Shown here: piece after piece, positions 1-7,268 of the stretch | Layout of the letters: every line of letters starts with the position of its first letter | How positions within the stretch are numbered: the stretch's first letter is position 1 | Assembly: GCA_016293065.1 (NCBI GenBank) | Contig: JAEDEY010000043.1 | Coordinates: 1 to 16,870 of the forward strand | DNA from: Bacteroidales bacterium | Lineage (GTDB): Bacteria > Bacteroidota > Bacteroidia > Bacteroidales > UBA3663 | Length of the DNA: 16,870 nt | Direction: 5' to 3' | Notes under the pieces: generated by a model | Database searches by the model: none | What the model was told of the DNA's origin: nothing | What the model saw: only the letters and a program-made list of their open reading frames with translations | Made by a program: the position numbers and the translations under genes

Positions 1-240
1 TTAATCCCCCATGAAGGGTGAATAGTCAGATTGATGAGTCCTGGCAATCAAGTTTCCATTGGAAAATTGACGATAAAGCTCACTTGCTCTACCCAAGTAT
101 GTACTTGCTATCTTGTTTGATTAGCCAAAGCTACTATAAATAATGTATAGCTCAGCCAATCTTAGGTTGATTTCTCATTCTTTCAAAGAACATTAGTTTG
201 CCTCACGAAGCTTGGCAAGAGACCCAAATCCTCGTTTAGC
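1..240 (-). other. Gene-free leftward leader or small-RNA candidate
   Basis: No supported gene lies in 1-376. A good leftward promoter at 246-276 would start RNA near 240 and run off the left edge. The predicted RNA has several short hairpins: 198-218 (TTGCC/GGCAA), 134-150 (CTATA/TATAG, 7-nt loop), 94-107 (CAAGT/ACTTG, 4-nt loop), 48-70 (9 of 10 pairs, 3-nt loop) and a CCC/GGG pair at 8-18. A 13-codon ORF (152-193, MFFERMRNQPKIG) has GAGG 7 nt before its ATG, so a leader peptide is possible. The minus frame ending in TAA at 1-3 is open for only 39 codons, has no ATG near its start, and meets further stops upstream. It may be a decayed gene tail or chance. I recognise no known RNA family: it lacks the tmRNA, RNase P, SRP and common riboswitch signatures I know. 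The rest of the gap, 277-376, shows nothing clear. Confidence 0.3.
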
Positions 241-245
241 GGGTG

Positions 246-276
246 CAAAGATAAGACAAGATTTTTATTCGTCCAA
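246..276 (-). promoter_or_regulatory. Leftward Bacteroidota-type promoter
   Basis: Read on the minus strand, TTG (274-276) is followed after 20 nt by TATCTTTG (246-253), a full match to the Bacteroidota -7 consensus TAnnTTTG. The start of transcription should fall near 240. No gene in this window follows it, so its target is the hairpin-rich stretch at 1-240 or a gene beyond the left edge. It lies about 100 nt past the end of the Hpt gene. Confidence 0.55.
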
Positions 277-376
277 GAATATACGTGATAATTTTGCGGA
301 AAATTTCGATTATGGACTATTTTTGTTCTCTGCACATATTTTTTGGCATTTGCAGCTTACAGGAAATAACAAATCA

Positions 377-736
377 TTACTCGATAGACTGCATATATTG
401 CTTGATTGTTTCAATATTTTTCGAATACACCTCCATCAGATTATTCAACAGCGTCGGGTCTGCCTCGTTCATTCTGTTGCGCAGTTGTTCGGTCAGTTCT
501 GAAGCTCTCATTTGAAGAGAAGAAAGCGCGAGGTTAGCAGCCACACCCTTCAAGGTATGAGCCGATACAAACGATTTTTCAATATCATGTGTTTCGACTG
601 CCAAAAGCAATGAATCCATTGTAGGGTCATCGATAAACCTAATTAGGAATTTCTGAACTAATCTTTCGTTCATAAGACGGCTCAGCGCATCCTCATAGTT
701 CCCTCCGAGCAGGGAATAGCATTCCTGAAGTGTCAT
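377..736 (-). CDS. Hpt domain phosphotransfer protein
   Basis: This 119-residue protein is a single histidine phosphotransfer (Hpt) domain with no kinase, receiver or membrane segment. Hpt domains are four-helix bundles that carry a phosphoryl group between receiver domains in multistep phosphorelays. The signature AHTLKG is at residues 59-64: His60 is the expected phospho-acceptor, and Lys63 and Gly64 match the conserved neighbours. The C-terminal part (about 75-119) is helical and charged, as expected. It starts with ATG, 91 nt after rodA, and a TAnnTTTG -7 element sits about 30 nt upstream, so it may be transcribed separately. No kinase or response regulator gene is visible nearby, so its partners are probably hybrid sensors encoded elsewhere. 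The fold assignment is firm; the pathway is unknown. Confidence 0.9.
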   Translation of the reverse strand: MTLQECYSLLGGNYEDALSRLMNERLVQKFLIRFIDDPTMDSLLLAVETHDIEKSFVSAHTLKGVAANLALSSLQMRASELTEQLRNRMNEADPTLLNNLMEVYSKNIETIKQYMQSIE

Positions 737-765
737 AAATATTTAAGATAATTATTAAAGATGTG

Positions 766-773
766 CAAAATTA
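766..773 (-). promoter_or_regulatory. Possible -7 box for the Hpt gene
   Basis: TAATTTTG on the minus strand matches TAnnTTTG and would place a start about 20-25 nt before the Hpt ATG. I found no TTG at the expected -33 position, so only half of the promoter is supported. The rodA-Hpt gap (737-827) otherwise holds T-runs and a short direct repeat (GTGGAAC/GTGGAAT) but no clear terminator. Confidence 0.35.
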
Positions 774-827
774 AACAAAAAAATCATTCCACGTTCCACT
801 TTTGCTAAAAATCTGCGAAAAATACTC

Positions 828-2279
828 TCAATACTTGTTAATTCGTGCAGCATCGAGCTTTAAGAATATAAAAAGGAGAATGGTGAAACTCCACAAGCCA
901 GAACCTCCGTAAGAGAAAAATGGCAATGGGATGCCAATGACAGGCACCAGTCCGATAACCATTCCGACATTGATGATGACATGGAACGCGAATATCGATG
1001 CAACACAGTAGCCATAGACAAGTGCAAACACTGTGCGTTGTCGTTCGGCGAGGTAAATCAGTCGCAAGACCAACATTCCATACAAGAGCAGTAGCATGAC
1101 GCAACCTATAAATCCCTCCTCCTCTCCCACTGTGCAGAAGATGAAATCGGTCTCTTGCTCTGGCACGTAAGCCAACTTGGTCTGCGTGCCCTCAAGATAG
1201 CCTTTGCCTGTCACACCTCCAGAGCCGATGGCTATCTGTGCCTGTATTACATTATATCCCACACCTTTTGGGTCTTCCTTAATACCGAGTAGCACTTCAA
1301 TACGTGTGCGTTGATGGTCTTGCAGCACATGCGTAAAAGCATAATCGACCATATAAAGAAATGCAATAAACACTGCCGAGAAGATTCCCACTACCACATA
1401 ATCCCTGGTCTTATGTAATATCTTGAGCAAAAAACAATAGAGAGTAGCGACAACAGAAACCGTCAATCCGAACCACCAAAACCGCCATGGAAAGTCATGA
1501 GGGACAAAGTGGTTGACTGCCTCAAAAAAGAGATAAGTGATAGTAGCTCCAACCGCCACATGCATTGCCACGGTCTTGTTCTTGGCATAGAAGGCAAGCA
1601 TGAGCGAGATAAGATATGGGATGATCAGAAGCACAAGGTTGACTCCCATATCAGAAGGAAGTCCTGTGGTTGTATCAACACTATATTTCACCCCAAGCAC
1701 AAATATCAATATGGCACAGAATCCTGCCCAAAGCACAATGCCCGACATGCCCATACGATAAAAGAGCAGAACGAGCGAGAAATATACCAATGCCGAACCT
1801 GTCTCGCGCTGCAAGATGATCAATACAACTGGCAGCAAGGCTATTACGCAAACCTTCAGGAAGTTAAAAGGCTTTGTAAACTTAAAGTTGTAGGTATTAA
1901 ACAGCCAGGCAATCATAAGTGCCGTCGAGAATTTGCCAAATTCGGCAGGTTGTATCTGAAACGAACCGAATCGCAACCACGAATGTGAGCCCTTGATATC
2001 GGGCGCAACGAAGATAGTGACGAGCAGCACCAGCATCAGTCCGAAATAGACTATCGGCGCATAGGTCATGTAAGTCTTAACATCGATACACAGTATCACG
2101 ATGATGAGGAAGAGCGACAAGCCGAACCACATCAGCTGCCTACCCGAATTGCGCGTAAAGTCGAAGATGCTGGCACCATCAAAGTTGTAACTTGCAGCAT
2201 TGATAGTGGCCCATCCGAACAATACCAGGATGATATATAAAATAGCTGTAAACCAATCGAAAGAACGCAGGAAACTCAT
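828..2279 (-). CDS. rodA: RodA, SEDS peptidoglycan polymerase
   Basis: RodA is the membrane glycosyltransferase that polymerises lipid II into glycan strands for lateral wall growth, working with PBP2. The 483-residue protein is almost wholly hydrophobic helices. SEDS landmarks are the SWLRFG segment followed by QPAEFGK (100-116), GVTGKGYLEGTQTKLAYVPE (355-374), the TDFIF segment with Asp378 (377-381; as I recall, the key acidic residue of the family) and PFFSYGGSGLW (453-463). It is about 110 residues longer than E. coli RodA (370); the extra length lies around residues 200-310 and contains about three more hydrophobic segments. Long RodA forms are, as I recall, usual in Bacteroidales. Its ATG overlaps the mrdA stop by 4 nt (ATGA), which implies translational coupling to its transpeptidase partner. 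It is the last gene of the mre cluster. Confidence 0.96.
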   Translation of the reverse strand: MSFLRSFDWFTAILYIILVLFGWATINAASYNFDGASIFDFTRNSGRQLMWFGLSLFLIIVILCIDVKTYMTYAPIVYFGLMLVLLVTIFVAPDIKGSHSWLRFGSFQIQPAEFGKFSTALMIAWLFNTYNFKFTKPFNFLKVCVIALLPVVLIILQRETGSALVYFSLVLLFYRMGMSGIVLWAGFCAILIFVLGVKYSVDTTTGLPSDMGVNLVLLIIPYLISLMLAFYAKNKTVAMHVAVGATITYLFFEAVNHFVPHDFPWRFWWFGLTVSVVATLYCFLLKILHKTRDYVVVGIFSAVFIAFLYMVDYAFTHVLQDHQRTRIEVLLGIKEDPKGVGYNVIQAQIAIGSGGVTGKGYLEGTQTKLAYVPEQETDFIFCTVGEEEGFIGCVMLLLLYGMLVLRLIYLAERQRTVFALVYGYCVASIFAFHVIINVGMVIGLVPVIGIPLPFFSYGGSGLWSFTILLFIFLKLDAARINKY

Positions 2280-4144
2280 CTTTTCATGAAATTCATATTA
2301 CCCAATGTCGAACTGTTTAGCATGTTATCTTCAAGGTATCTTCGTCGGTCGGAGATTACCCCGTTAAGATATTTCTCTATCACCAGCGTACCTATCGGCA
2401 CTCCAAATGTTGCACCGAAGCCTCCATTCTCTACGAAGCAGCAAATGGCTATCTGTGGATCATCTTTCGGCGCGAATCCCATAAAAACCGAATGGTCTTT
2501 ACCGTGAGGATTCTGTGCAGTACCTGTCTTGCCGCACAATTCTATTCCCTCGGGATCCATGTTGCCTGTTCGTCTCACCGTGCCATTGACGGCAGCCTGT
2601 CTCATTCCTTCCACTATCCAGTCATACCATTTTCGATCGATGAGCGTGCGCTGCTGAATCCTGAATGTGTCGGGCACAATGGTGTCCTGTATTGAATGTA
2701 TCACGTGAGGCACGTAGTAGTGTCCACGGTTGGCAATGGTGGCTGCGAGATTGGCGATCTGTAGTGGTGTTGCCAATATCTCGCCCTGACCTATCGAGAT
2801 CGAAATGATGTTTATCGGCTTCCACTTCTCGGTGCGGAATGCCTTGTTGTAGTATTGTGCATTCGGAATCAGCCCTCGCGATTCTCCTGGCACATCTACT
2901 CCGAGGCGGTAGCCGTAGCCCATCGAAACCATATAGTCTTTCCAAGCCGTAATCGACTCTTGTATAGACTTGTATTTCTTGTTGTTGAGGATATTCACCA
3001 GACACCATCCGAAATAACCGTTGCACGATGTAGCGATGGCAGGAACGATGGTCCAAGCAGCTACTCCGTCGTGACATCCCATGCGGAAATTGCCCATTCG
3101 GAAACCTCCGTTACAATGAAGCACAGTCTGAGGCGTAATAGCACCGTCCTGCAATCCTATGAGTCCCTGTGTTGGTTTGAATGTCGAACCTGGTGGATAG
3201 GTTGCCGAGACTGCTCGGTCATACAAAGGACGATATGGATTGGCCGAAAGTGCCCTATAGTTGCGTCCACGCTGACGACCGACAAGAAGTCGCGGGTCAA
3301 AAGTCGGACTCGACACCATGCACAGTATCTCTCCTGTCGATGGCTGTATAGCCACCACTGCCCCCACCTTGTTCACCATCAACGATTCGGCATAAGCCTG
3401 AAGGTCAGCGTCAATGCTCAGCGTGAGGTCGCGTCCAGGGATTGGGGAGATGTCGTATCTGCCATCTTCGAAATGTCCTTTTATTCGACCATGTGCATCG
3501 CGCAGCAATATCTGTTTTCCTTTCCGTCCGCGCAGATACGACTCGTAACTCTTCTCCACGCCGAGATCACCTGTGTAGTCGCCGCTCTGATAATATGAGT
3601 CGCGTTCGATGTCTTTCTTATTAACTTCTCGTATGGTGCCGAGGATATGAGGAGCGATAGGTATCTTGTACTGGCGTATGGTACGCGGGCGAATCTCAAA
3701 TCCAGCATATTTATATAGTCGAGGTTGCAGTGCGCCATAGTCCTTGCCACTGAGCTGTGTGGCAAAGGTCTGTTGCGTATAAGACGAATAACCAGGATTC
3801 TTGGCACGGTTTTTAATATCTTTCATGCGCTGGTCAAATACTTCGCGCGTGATGTTGAGTGTCTTGCATAAGTCCAAGGTGTCGAGGTTCTTGACGTTTC
3901 TCATCGTCACCATCAGGTCGTAGGCTGGTTCGTTGGTCACCAGCAGGACACCTTTCCGGTCGTAAATCTGTCCGCGTGCCGGATACATAGTCTGGGTGAG
4001 GAAGGCATTGTCGTTAGCCATCGCCTTGTATTTCTCTTCGATGACCTGCAGATAGAAGAGGCGACAAGTATATATCAACAATATCACGACGAAAAGACCT
4101 GCGATGACAAAACGCCGTTTCTCAAGATCGAAGTTATGCTGCAT
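2276..4144 (-). CDS. mrdA: Penicillin-binding protein 2, elongasome transpeptidase
   Basis: This is the class B PBP that cross-links glycan strands made by RodA. The 622-residue protein has a short cytoplasmic N-terminus, one membrane anchor (about 11-33) and a pedestal region starting with the PARGQIYDRKG motif (55-65). The transpeptidase domain has all three catalytic motifs: STFK with nucleophile Ser320, SCN at 373-375, and KTG at 539-541 within CGKTGTAQNPHGK. Length and motif spacing fit PBP2 of the elongasome better than the septal FtsI, and the neighbours mreD (11-nt gap) and rodA (4-nt overlap) confirm this. A Cys occupies the middle of the SxN motif, and several more Cys residues lie in the exported domain; I see no sign that activity is lost. 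Confidence 0.96.
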   Translation of the reverse strand: MQHNFDLEKRRFVIAGLFVVILLIYTCRLFYLQVIEEKYKAMANDNAFLTQTMYPARGQIYDRKGVLLVTNEPAYDLMVTMRNVKNLDTLDLCKTLNITREVFDQRMKDIKNRAKNPGYSSYTQQTFATQLSGKDYGALQPRLYKYAGFEIRPRTIRQYKIPIAPHILGTIREVNKKDIERDSYYQSGDYTGDLGVEKSYESYLRGRKGKQILLRDAHGRIKGHFEDGRYDISPIPGRDLTLSIDADLQAYAESLMVNKVGAVVAIQPSTGEILCMVSSPTFDPRLLVGRQRGRNYRALSANPYRPLYDRAVSATYPPGSTFKPTQGLIGLQDGAITPQTVLHCNGGFRMGNFRMGCHDGVAAWTIVPAIATSCNGYFGWCLVNILNNKKYKSIQESITAWKDYMVSMGYGYRLGVDVPGESRGLIPNAQYYNKAFRTEKWKPINIISISIGQGEILATPLQIANLAATIANRGHYYVPHVIHSIQDTIVPDTFRIQQRTLIDRKWYDWIVEGMRQAAVNGTVRRTGNMDPEGIELCGKTGTAQNPHGKDHSVFMGFAPKDDPQIAICCFVENGGFGATFGVPIGTLVIEKYLNGVISDRRRYLEDNMLNSSTLGNMNFMKR

Positions 4145-4155
4145 CCTGTTTTTCT

Positions 4156-4650
4156 TTATTGGTCACGACAGACTGCTTCGACGACGAGGGTAAACAATAC
4201 TGTCAGCGACATGGTGACTATCATCCTAATGAGCAGTGGCACAAGGTTGAACAACGAGAACGACTCTATCAAATATAGTACGATGACATGTAGAGCCACT
4301 ATCAACGTCGTAAATCGCGCGTAGAGCGGCATACCTTTGAGATTCTTTCCCAGTGCGCCCGACTTTATGTCATCCGAGATGACGAACATGTGCAGTAATG
4401 GCAGTCTCATCCACATCGTGAGCGTACATGTCAAAGCATGCATACCCGGTGAATTCGAAAAGATATCGACAATGAGTCCGCAAGCAAAACCCAAGAATAT
4501 CTGTAGCGAACGAGCCAACTGTACGGGCATCTTGATCAGTGGCAGCATGTAAATCAGCACAATACCGCCCCACAAGTGCAGATGGTTGAATACCAGCACT
4601 TGCAACAAGACACACACCATAAGCCAAATGAAAGAATATACGGCTACCAT
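4156..4650 (-). CDS. mreD: MreD, rod-shape determining membrane protein
   Basis: MreD is a small polytopic membrane protein that links MreC with PBP2 and RodA in the elongasome. The 164-residue product has about five hydrophobic segments, an amphipathic central stretch and no catalytic motif. The segment LGFACGLIVDIFSNSPGMHA matches the conserved MreD core (GLxxDxxxxxxxG). I chose the ATG at 4650. An in-frame TTG two codons earlier (4656) would overlap the mreC stop but adds only two residues and is a poorer codon. With the ATG start, the gap to mreC is 2 nt and the gap to mrdA is 11 nt, consistent with one mRNA. The assignment rests mainly on topology, length and operon position, since MreD sequences diverge widely. 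Confidence 0.9.
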   Translation of the reverse strand: MVAVYSFIWLMVCVLLQVLVFNHLHLWGGIVLIYMLPLIKMPVQLARSLQIFLGFACGLIVDIFSNSPGMHALTCTLTMWMRLPLLHMFVISDDIKSGALGKNLKGMPLYARFTTLIVALHVIVLYLIESFSLFNLVPLLIRMIVTMSLTVLFTLVVEAVCRDQ

Positions 4651-4652
4651 AA

Positions 4653-5483
4653 TCAAATGTTATCGACTGATAGAGACTTGATTTCCTCTGCGTCGGCATT
4701 GTCTATCACATGAACATCGTGGATGCTCTGGAAGTCGGTAAACAGTCTTATGCGCAGAGTGAGGAAGTTATTGTTTTCTGTCTGGTCAAACGATTCTTCT
4801 ACTGTGCCGACTGGCACTCCCTGAGGGAATGATGTCGAGTAACTGGTGGTCACCACTGTGTCGCCTTTCTCGAATTTCACTGTTCGCGGCAGGTCTTCGA
4901 GTAGTGCGTAGCGCGGATTTGAGCCGTTCCACCACAGCGAGCCATACGACTCGTCGTTTTTCAGACTTACCGAGAGTCTCAGGTTAGGATTGAGCAGCGA
5001 GATAACCAGCGAGTAGTGTGCGCTCACTTTCGACACAATACCCACTACGCCATTATGATCAGCGACTCCCTGATCCTGTCTCACTCCATCTTCATATCCC
5101 TTGTCAAGCACCAGGTAGTTCTCTATCTTGCCGATGCTGTTCGACACCACGTGGGCAATTCTGTATGTATATCGTGTGATGGTATCCGAAGCGTGCTTTT
5201 GTGCATCATCATATTGGAGCATCATCTGCTTCAGGCGGTTGTTCTCTGCCTCCAGTTCGCCGATGCGCACCAACTGCTGTTCGTTGATCGTGCGCAGTCC
5301 GAAATATGAATAAGCATTGGCGGAAGCCTCATATACAGCTCCCGTCACATAATTAGCACCACCCAACCATACACTACGATGATAAGGATTACGCTGACAC
5401 AAAAGTATGATGCTTATTATTGTCAGTATCAGCCAGGTGAAAAATGGGGCATTTCTGACAAAGAAGCGCATCAGATTCGACAT
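4653..5483 (-). CDS. mreC: MreC, rod-shape determining protein
   Basis: MreC is a bitopic inner-membrane protein whose periplasmic part binds and activates PBP2. The 276-residue protein has a short N-terminus, one membrane helix (about 12-30), a coiled-coil stretch (about 66-97, with heptad-like Leu and many Glu/Gln/Asn), then the paired beta-barrel region. Typical MreC signatures are LVLDKGYEDGV (124-134), GVVGIVSKV (145-153), the GSLWW segment (181-185) and SFPQGVPVGTV (218-228). The length is normal. It starts at ATG 5483; another Met four codons in is possible. It follows mreB after a 103-nt gap that holds a hairpin and a U8 run, and its stop is 2 nt before the mreD ATG. Confidence 0.95.
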   Translation of the reverse strand: MSNLMRFFVRNAPFFTWLILTIISIILLCQRNPYHRSVWLGGANYVTGAVYEASANAYSYFGLRTINEQQLVRIGELEAENNRLKQMMLQYDDAQKHASDTITRYTYRIAHVVSNSIGKIENYLVLDKGYEDGVRQDQGVADHNGVVGIVSKVSAHYSLVISLLNPNLRLSVSLKNDESYGSLWWNGSNPRYALLEDLPRTVKFEKGDTVVTTSYSTSFPQGVPVGTVEESFDQTENNNFLTLRIRLFTDFQSIHDVHVIDNADAEEIKSLSVDNI

Positions 5484-5499
5484 ATCTTATTCTTGCAGC

Positions 5500-5556
5500 A
5501 AAAAAAAGCGTTTCGCAATACAGTCAACATTCAAGGGGTCTCAGGACCTATACCCC
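5500..5556 (-). promoter_or_regulatory. G-rich hairpin and U8 tract, mreB-mreC gap
   Basis: The 103-nt gap between mreB and mreC is the only sizeable break in the cluster. On the minus strand, GGGGT...ACCCC can pair across 5535-5556, or GGTC/GACC can pair inside it (5537-5548). A small GCG-AAA-CGC hairpin followed by eight T residues (5500-5516) comes right after, ending 16 nt before the mreC ATG. The layout resembles a weak terminator or attenuator. The final stem has only three pairs, so a regulatory role is an inference. Confidence 0.3.
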
Positions 5557-5586
5557 GAAACCCCGTATTCATTATCCGATCGAGAA

Positions 5587-6609
5587 TTATCTGATCAGGA
5601 ATGGGAACTTCTCGATGTTCTGAAGAGCAATGCCGGTACCCTTTGCCACCGACAGAAGTGGGTCTTCTGCAACGTGGAACTGAATACCAATCTTGTCCTG
5701 CAGACGTTTGTCGAGACCTCTAAGCAAGGCGCCACCACCTGTCAGGTAGATACCGTTGCGCACAATGTCAGAGTATAACTCCGGTGGTGTCTGTTCAAGA
5801 CCAGTGAGCACTGCTGCCTCGATTTTGGCAATCGACTTCTCGATACAATGTGCCACTTCCTGATAGCTCACAGGCACCTCCATAGGGAGAGCCGTCATGT
5901 GGTTAGGTCCGCGCACGATAAAGTCCTCTGGTGGGTTATCAAGCACTGTCAACGCCGAACCAACATGCATCTTGATCTGCTCAGCTGTAGGCAAGCCAAT
6001 ACGGATGTTGTGCTGGCGACGCATGTAGTCCATAATGTCATGGGTCAGGTCGTTGCCAGCCACACGAATCGAGTTGTTGGTAACCAATCCGCCAAGCGAT
6101 ATTACGGCAATCTCAGACGAACCACCACCTATATCTACCACCATGTTGCCTTCAGGTGCGAGAACGTCAATGCCTATACCGATTGCGGCTGCCATTGGCT
6201 CATAGAGCATATATACGTCACGGCCTCCAGCATGTTCGCTTGAGTCACGCACAGCACGTATCTCCACCTCGGTAGAACCCGAAGGGATACCTACTACCAT
6301 GCGGAGCTGAGGCGAGAAGAGATAGCGTTTGTTCTGGAATGCCATCTTCACCAGGCCTCGTATCATGAGCTCGGCAGCGTTGAAGTCGGCGATTACGCCG
6401 TCGCGCAATGGACGCACCGTGCGTATTCCCTCTGGAGTCTTTCCCTCCATCTGCTGAGCCTTGTGACCCACTGCCACAAGCTTGTCCGTGCGGGTATCCA
6501 GGGCAACGATCGAAGGCGCGTTAACCACGATCTTGCCGTTGTGTATGATGACCGTATTGGCTGTACCCAAGTCAATGGCCACCTCTTGTGTGAGACTGAA
6601 TAATCCCAT
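5587..6609 (-). CDS. mreB: MreB, actin-like cell-shape protein
   Basis: MreB forms membrane-bound, ATP-dependent filaments that orient the elongation machinery and set cell width. The 340-residue protein has the actin-fold nucleotide motifs in order: phosphate-1 DLGTANT (13-19), the connecting EPMAAAIG (137-144), phosphate-2 DIGGGSSE (159-166) and adenosine-binding TGGGALLRG (290-298). The short N-terminus MGLFSLTQE is usual for MreB from this group. Length is normal and nothing is missing. SSE in the second phosphate motif stands where TTE is more common, a conservative change. It lies 29 nt after the purH fragment and heads mreC, mreD, mrdA and rodA, so one transcript from the purH side is likely. 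Confidence 0.97.
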   Translation of the reverse strand: MGLFSLTQEVAIDLGTANTVIIHNGKIVVNAPSIVALDTRTDKLVAVGHKAQQMEGKTPEGIRTVRPLRDGVIADFNAAELMIRGLVKMAFQNKRYLFSPQLRMVVGIPSGSTEVEIRAVRDSSEHAGGRDVYMLYEPMAAAIGIGIDVLAPEGNMVVDIGGGSSEIAVISLGGLVTNNSIRVAGNDLTHDIMDYMRRQHNIRIGLPTAEQIKMHVGSALTVLDNPPEDFIVRGPNHMTALPMEVPVSYQEVAHCIEKSIAKIEAAVLTGLEQTPPELYSDIVRNGIYLTGGGALLRGLDKRLQDKIGIQFHVAEDPLLSVAKGTGIALQNIEKFPFLIR

Positions 6610-6638
6610 AATCTTTCCGAAAAAAAGTCTGTTAATGA

Positions 6639-7238
6639 TTACTTCTGGCTCTCAAACCACGAGTGGATGGCAGTGTCATAGTGCGACGACACACCGAAAG
6701 CCTGTTCTGCAAAGCTGATGCGGTCTTCATAGTCGCTCACTGCTCCCTTGGCATTGAGCATATCAGCGAGCTGCTGATACTGAGCCTTGCTTGCCACAAT
6801 CACCACATCCTTGAAATTCTTGGCTGCAGCGCGGATAAGCGAGATACCGCCGATATCAATCTTCTCGATGATGCTCTGGAAGTCAGCGCCGCTGGCTACA
6901 GTCTGCTCGAAAGGATAGAGATCGACAATGACGAGGTCGATTTCTGGAATTTCATACTTTGCCATCTGTTCACGGTCACCTTCGTTGTCGCGACGGCCCA
7001 AGATACCGCCGAAAACCTTAGGATGGAGGGTCTTGACACGTCCACCCAAGATTGAAGGATATGAGGTAAGGTCCTCAACTGCGTTACAAGGAACGCCGAG
7101 GCTCTCAATAAAACTCTGTGTACCACCTGTAGAGAGCAACTGCACGCCCTCTGCATTCAACTTTTTAATAATCTCATCAAGGCCATCCTTGTGAAACACC
7201 GAAACAAGTGCGGTTTTGATTTTCTTCTGATCTGACAT
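6639..7238 (-). CDS. purH: IMP cyclohydrolase, stand-alone PurH N-domain
   Basis: This is the MGS-like domain of PurH that closes FAICAR to IMP, the last step of de novo purine synthesis. The 199-residue product carries VSVFHKDGL (12-20), LLSTGGT (34-40), GGRVKTLHPKVFGGIL (65-80) with Lys69, and IDIGGISLIRAAAKN (127-141) with Lys140; these two Lys match the catalytic pair known in the family. Usual PurH is about 510 residues and continues into an AICAR transformylase domain. Here the protein stops just after the AIHSWF segment, where that domain would begin, and mreB starts 29 nt later. There is no frameshift remnant, so this looks like a natural single-domain form. I chose ATG 7238 over an in-frame TTG at 7253. 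The formyltransferase step must be encoded elsewhere. Confidence 0.9.
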   Translation of the reverse strand: MSDQKKIKTALVSVFHKDGLDEIIKKLNAEGVQLLSTGGTQSFIESLGVPCNAVEDLTSYPSILGGRVKTLHPKVFGGILGRRDNEGDREQMAKYEIPEIDLVIVDLYPFEQTVASGADFQSIIEKIDIGGISLIRAAAKNFKDVVIVASKAQYQQLADMLNAKGAVSDYEDRISFAEQAFGVSSHYDTAIHSWFESQK

Positions 7239-7250
7239 AATCGTTGGCGT

Positions 7251-7258
7251 CAAAATTA
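7251..7258 (-). promoter_or_regulatory. Possible -7 box before purH
   Basis: TAATTTTG on the minus strand matches TAnnTTTG and lies 12 nt before the purH ATG, so any transcript would have a very short leader. No TTG is at the usual -33 distance. It could give the purH-mre cluster its own start, independent of the upstream U32 gene that ends 11 nt before it. The support is one motif only. Confidence 0.3.
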
Positions 7259-7268
7259 TATTTATAAT

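Noticed and set aside
1..120. C-terminal tail of a minus-strand protein gene ending in TAA at 1-3
   Set aside because: The frame is open for only 39 codons with no ATG near its start, and it meets more stops further upstream; protein-like composition alone is not enough.
212..502. Plus-strand 96-codon ORF
   Set aside because: It starts with TTG, runs antisense into the Hpt gene and has no recognisable domain.
737..827. Terminator after rodA
   Set aside because: There are T-runs and a direct repeat (GTGGAAC/GTGGAAT) but no stem-loop before them.
2855..3598. Plus-strand open frame of 247 codons
   Set aside because: It is antisense to the PBP2 transpeptidase domain and has no coherent features.
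6610..6638. Frameshifted remnant of the PurH transformylase domain
   Set aside because: Only 29 nt lie between the purH stop and the mreB start, too little for any remnant, so the short form is not a simple frameshift within this window.
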